From NCBI GenBank assembly GCA_001898185.1, contig MKTI01000013.1, positions 186,001 to 250,000 of the forward strand: a stretch of 64,000 nt of DNA. The letters are read 5' to 3'. The position numbers were made by a program, and so were the translations under genes. Below, in pieces: positions 63,384 to 64,000 of the stretch. The stretch's first letter is position 1. Every line of letters starts with the position of its first letter. The notes below the pieces were generated by a model. The model searched no databases, was not told where the DNA came from, and worked only from the letters and a program-made list of their open reading frames with translations. The DNA comes from Cellulomonas sp. 73-145 (GTDB taxonomy: Bacteria > Actinomycetota > Actinomycetes > Actinomycetales > Cellulomonadaceae).

Positions 63384-64000
63384 ATGGCCGCCGACAGCAG
63401 ACGATCCGCGCGCTCGCGCATGACGGGCACCCAGCGGCGCGCGCAGCTGCTGGACGTGTCGCGGCACCTGTTCGCCGAGAAGGGCTTCGAGAACACCAGC
63501 GTCGAGGAGATCGCGGCGCGCGCCGAGGTGTCCAAGCCGGTGGTGTACGAGCACTTCGGCGGCAAGGAGGGCATCTACGCCGTCGTCGTCGACCGGGAGA
63601 TGCAGGCGCTGCTCGCGGCGCTCACGGGTGCGCTGGAGGGCGGTGGCCACCCGCGCGTGCTCGTCGAGCGCACCGCCCTGGCGCTGCTGGGGTACATCGA
63701 GGAGTCCGAGGACGGGTTCCGCATCCTGGTCCGCGACTCCCCCGTCGCGCAGGCGACCGGCACGTTCTCCAGCCTGATCGGGGACATCGCCACGCAGGTG
63801 GAGCACCTGCTGGCCGACCAGTTCAAGCAGACCGGCCTGGACCCGCGCACCGCGCCGATGTACGCCCAGATGCTGGTCGGCATGGTCGCCCTGACCGGGC
63901 AGTGGTGGCTGGACGCGAAGAGCCCCAAGCGCACCGAGGTGGCGGCGCACCTGGTCAACCTCGCGTGGAACGGCCTGCAGGGGCTGGAGCGCCGGCCGCT
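63384..64000 (+). CDS. TetR-family transcriptional regulator (runs off right edge)
   Basis: The first 205 codons of a TetR-type repressor. The helix-turn-helix is clear: RRAQLLDVSRHLFAEKGFENTSVEEIAARAEVSKPVVYEHFGGKEGIYAVVV (only its pattern is cited here; DNA-binding helix SKPVVYEHFGGKE). The ligand domain follows (ALLGYIEESEDGFRILVRDSP, QMLVGMVALTGQWWLD). The start at 63384 lacks a strong ribosome site; a second ATG lies at 63420. In related actinobacteria a TetR gene of this kind sits near tRNA-Gln and glmU. Targets unknown. Confidence 0.88.
   Translation, partial: MAADSRRSARSRMTGTQRRAQLLDVSRHLFAEKGFENTSVEEIAARAEVSKPVVYEHFGGKEGIYAVVVDREMQALLAALTGALEGGGHPRVLVERTALALLGYIEESEDGFRILVRDSPVAQATGTFSSLIGDIATQVEHLLADQFKQTGLDPRTAPMYAQMLVGMVALTGQWWLDAKSPKRTEVAAHLVNLAWNGLQGLERRP

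Overview
The window is very GC-rich DNA with densely packed genes, frequent GTG starts and 1-4 base start/stop overlaps. Gene order and protein content point to a high-GC actinobacterium, most likely a Cellulomonas-like member of the Micrococcales. That placement is inferred from gene content and not from a marker-gene comparison.

A housekeeping backbone runs mostly on the minus strand: tRNA-Gln (63.1 kb), glmU-prs-rplY-pth (52.3-48.2 kb), mfd, a SurA-like lipoprotein and mazG (8.9-3.7 kb), then the start of eno at the left edge. A TetR-type regulator gene runs off the right edge. Accessory blocks interrupt this backbone. pntAB lies between mazG and eno. A gluconate module (gntK-gntP with a FadR-type regulator) sits at 9.2-12.1 kb. 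A roughly 36-kb surface-polysaccharide region sits between the gluconate module and pth. A mixed block at 52.4-63 kb separates glmU from tRNA-Gln.

The polysaccharide region (12.0-48.1 kb) has the parts of a Wzy-dependent pathway. These are a WbaP/WcaJ-type initiating phosphosugar transferase (46.6-48.1 kb), a Wzx-type flippase (32.8-34.4 kb), a Wzy-type polymerase (29.1-30.5 kb) and two chain-length-type membrane proteins (27.6-29.1 kb). There are at least seven glycosyltransferases. A sugar-nucleotide set (two DegT aminotransferases, a NeuD/PglD-like acyltransferase, an SDR epimerase, a WbpB-like oxidoreductase and a WbpD-like N-acetyltransferase) suggests an acetamido-amino sugar, possibly a diacetamido-uronic acid. 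The same region encodes large secreted proteins: two parallel beta-helix proteins, a 1569-residue protein with an N,N-dimethylformamidase-like domain and four DUF4082 modules, a polysaccharide deacetylase, and tandem TolB-like membrane-anchored propellers. Several promoters of this region share short sequence elements.

The 52.4-63 kb block carries a PQQ-type propeller protein, a PIG-L deacetylase, another glycosyltransferase, a TPP-riboswitch-controlled MFS transporter, the threonine degradation pair kbl-tdh and an actinophage-type protein. It ends, next to tRNA-Gln, with a lower-GC two-gene cassette: a radical SAM enzyme with extra cysteine clusters, preceded by a small cysteine-free protein with a leader-like N-terminus. 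That cassette is the best candidate here for an undescribed peptide-modification system.
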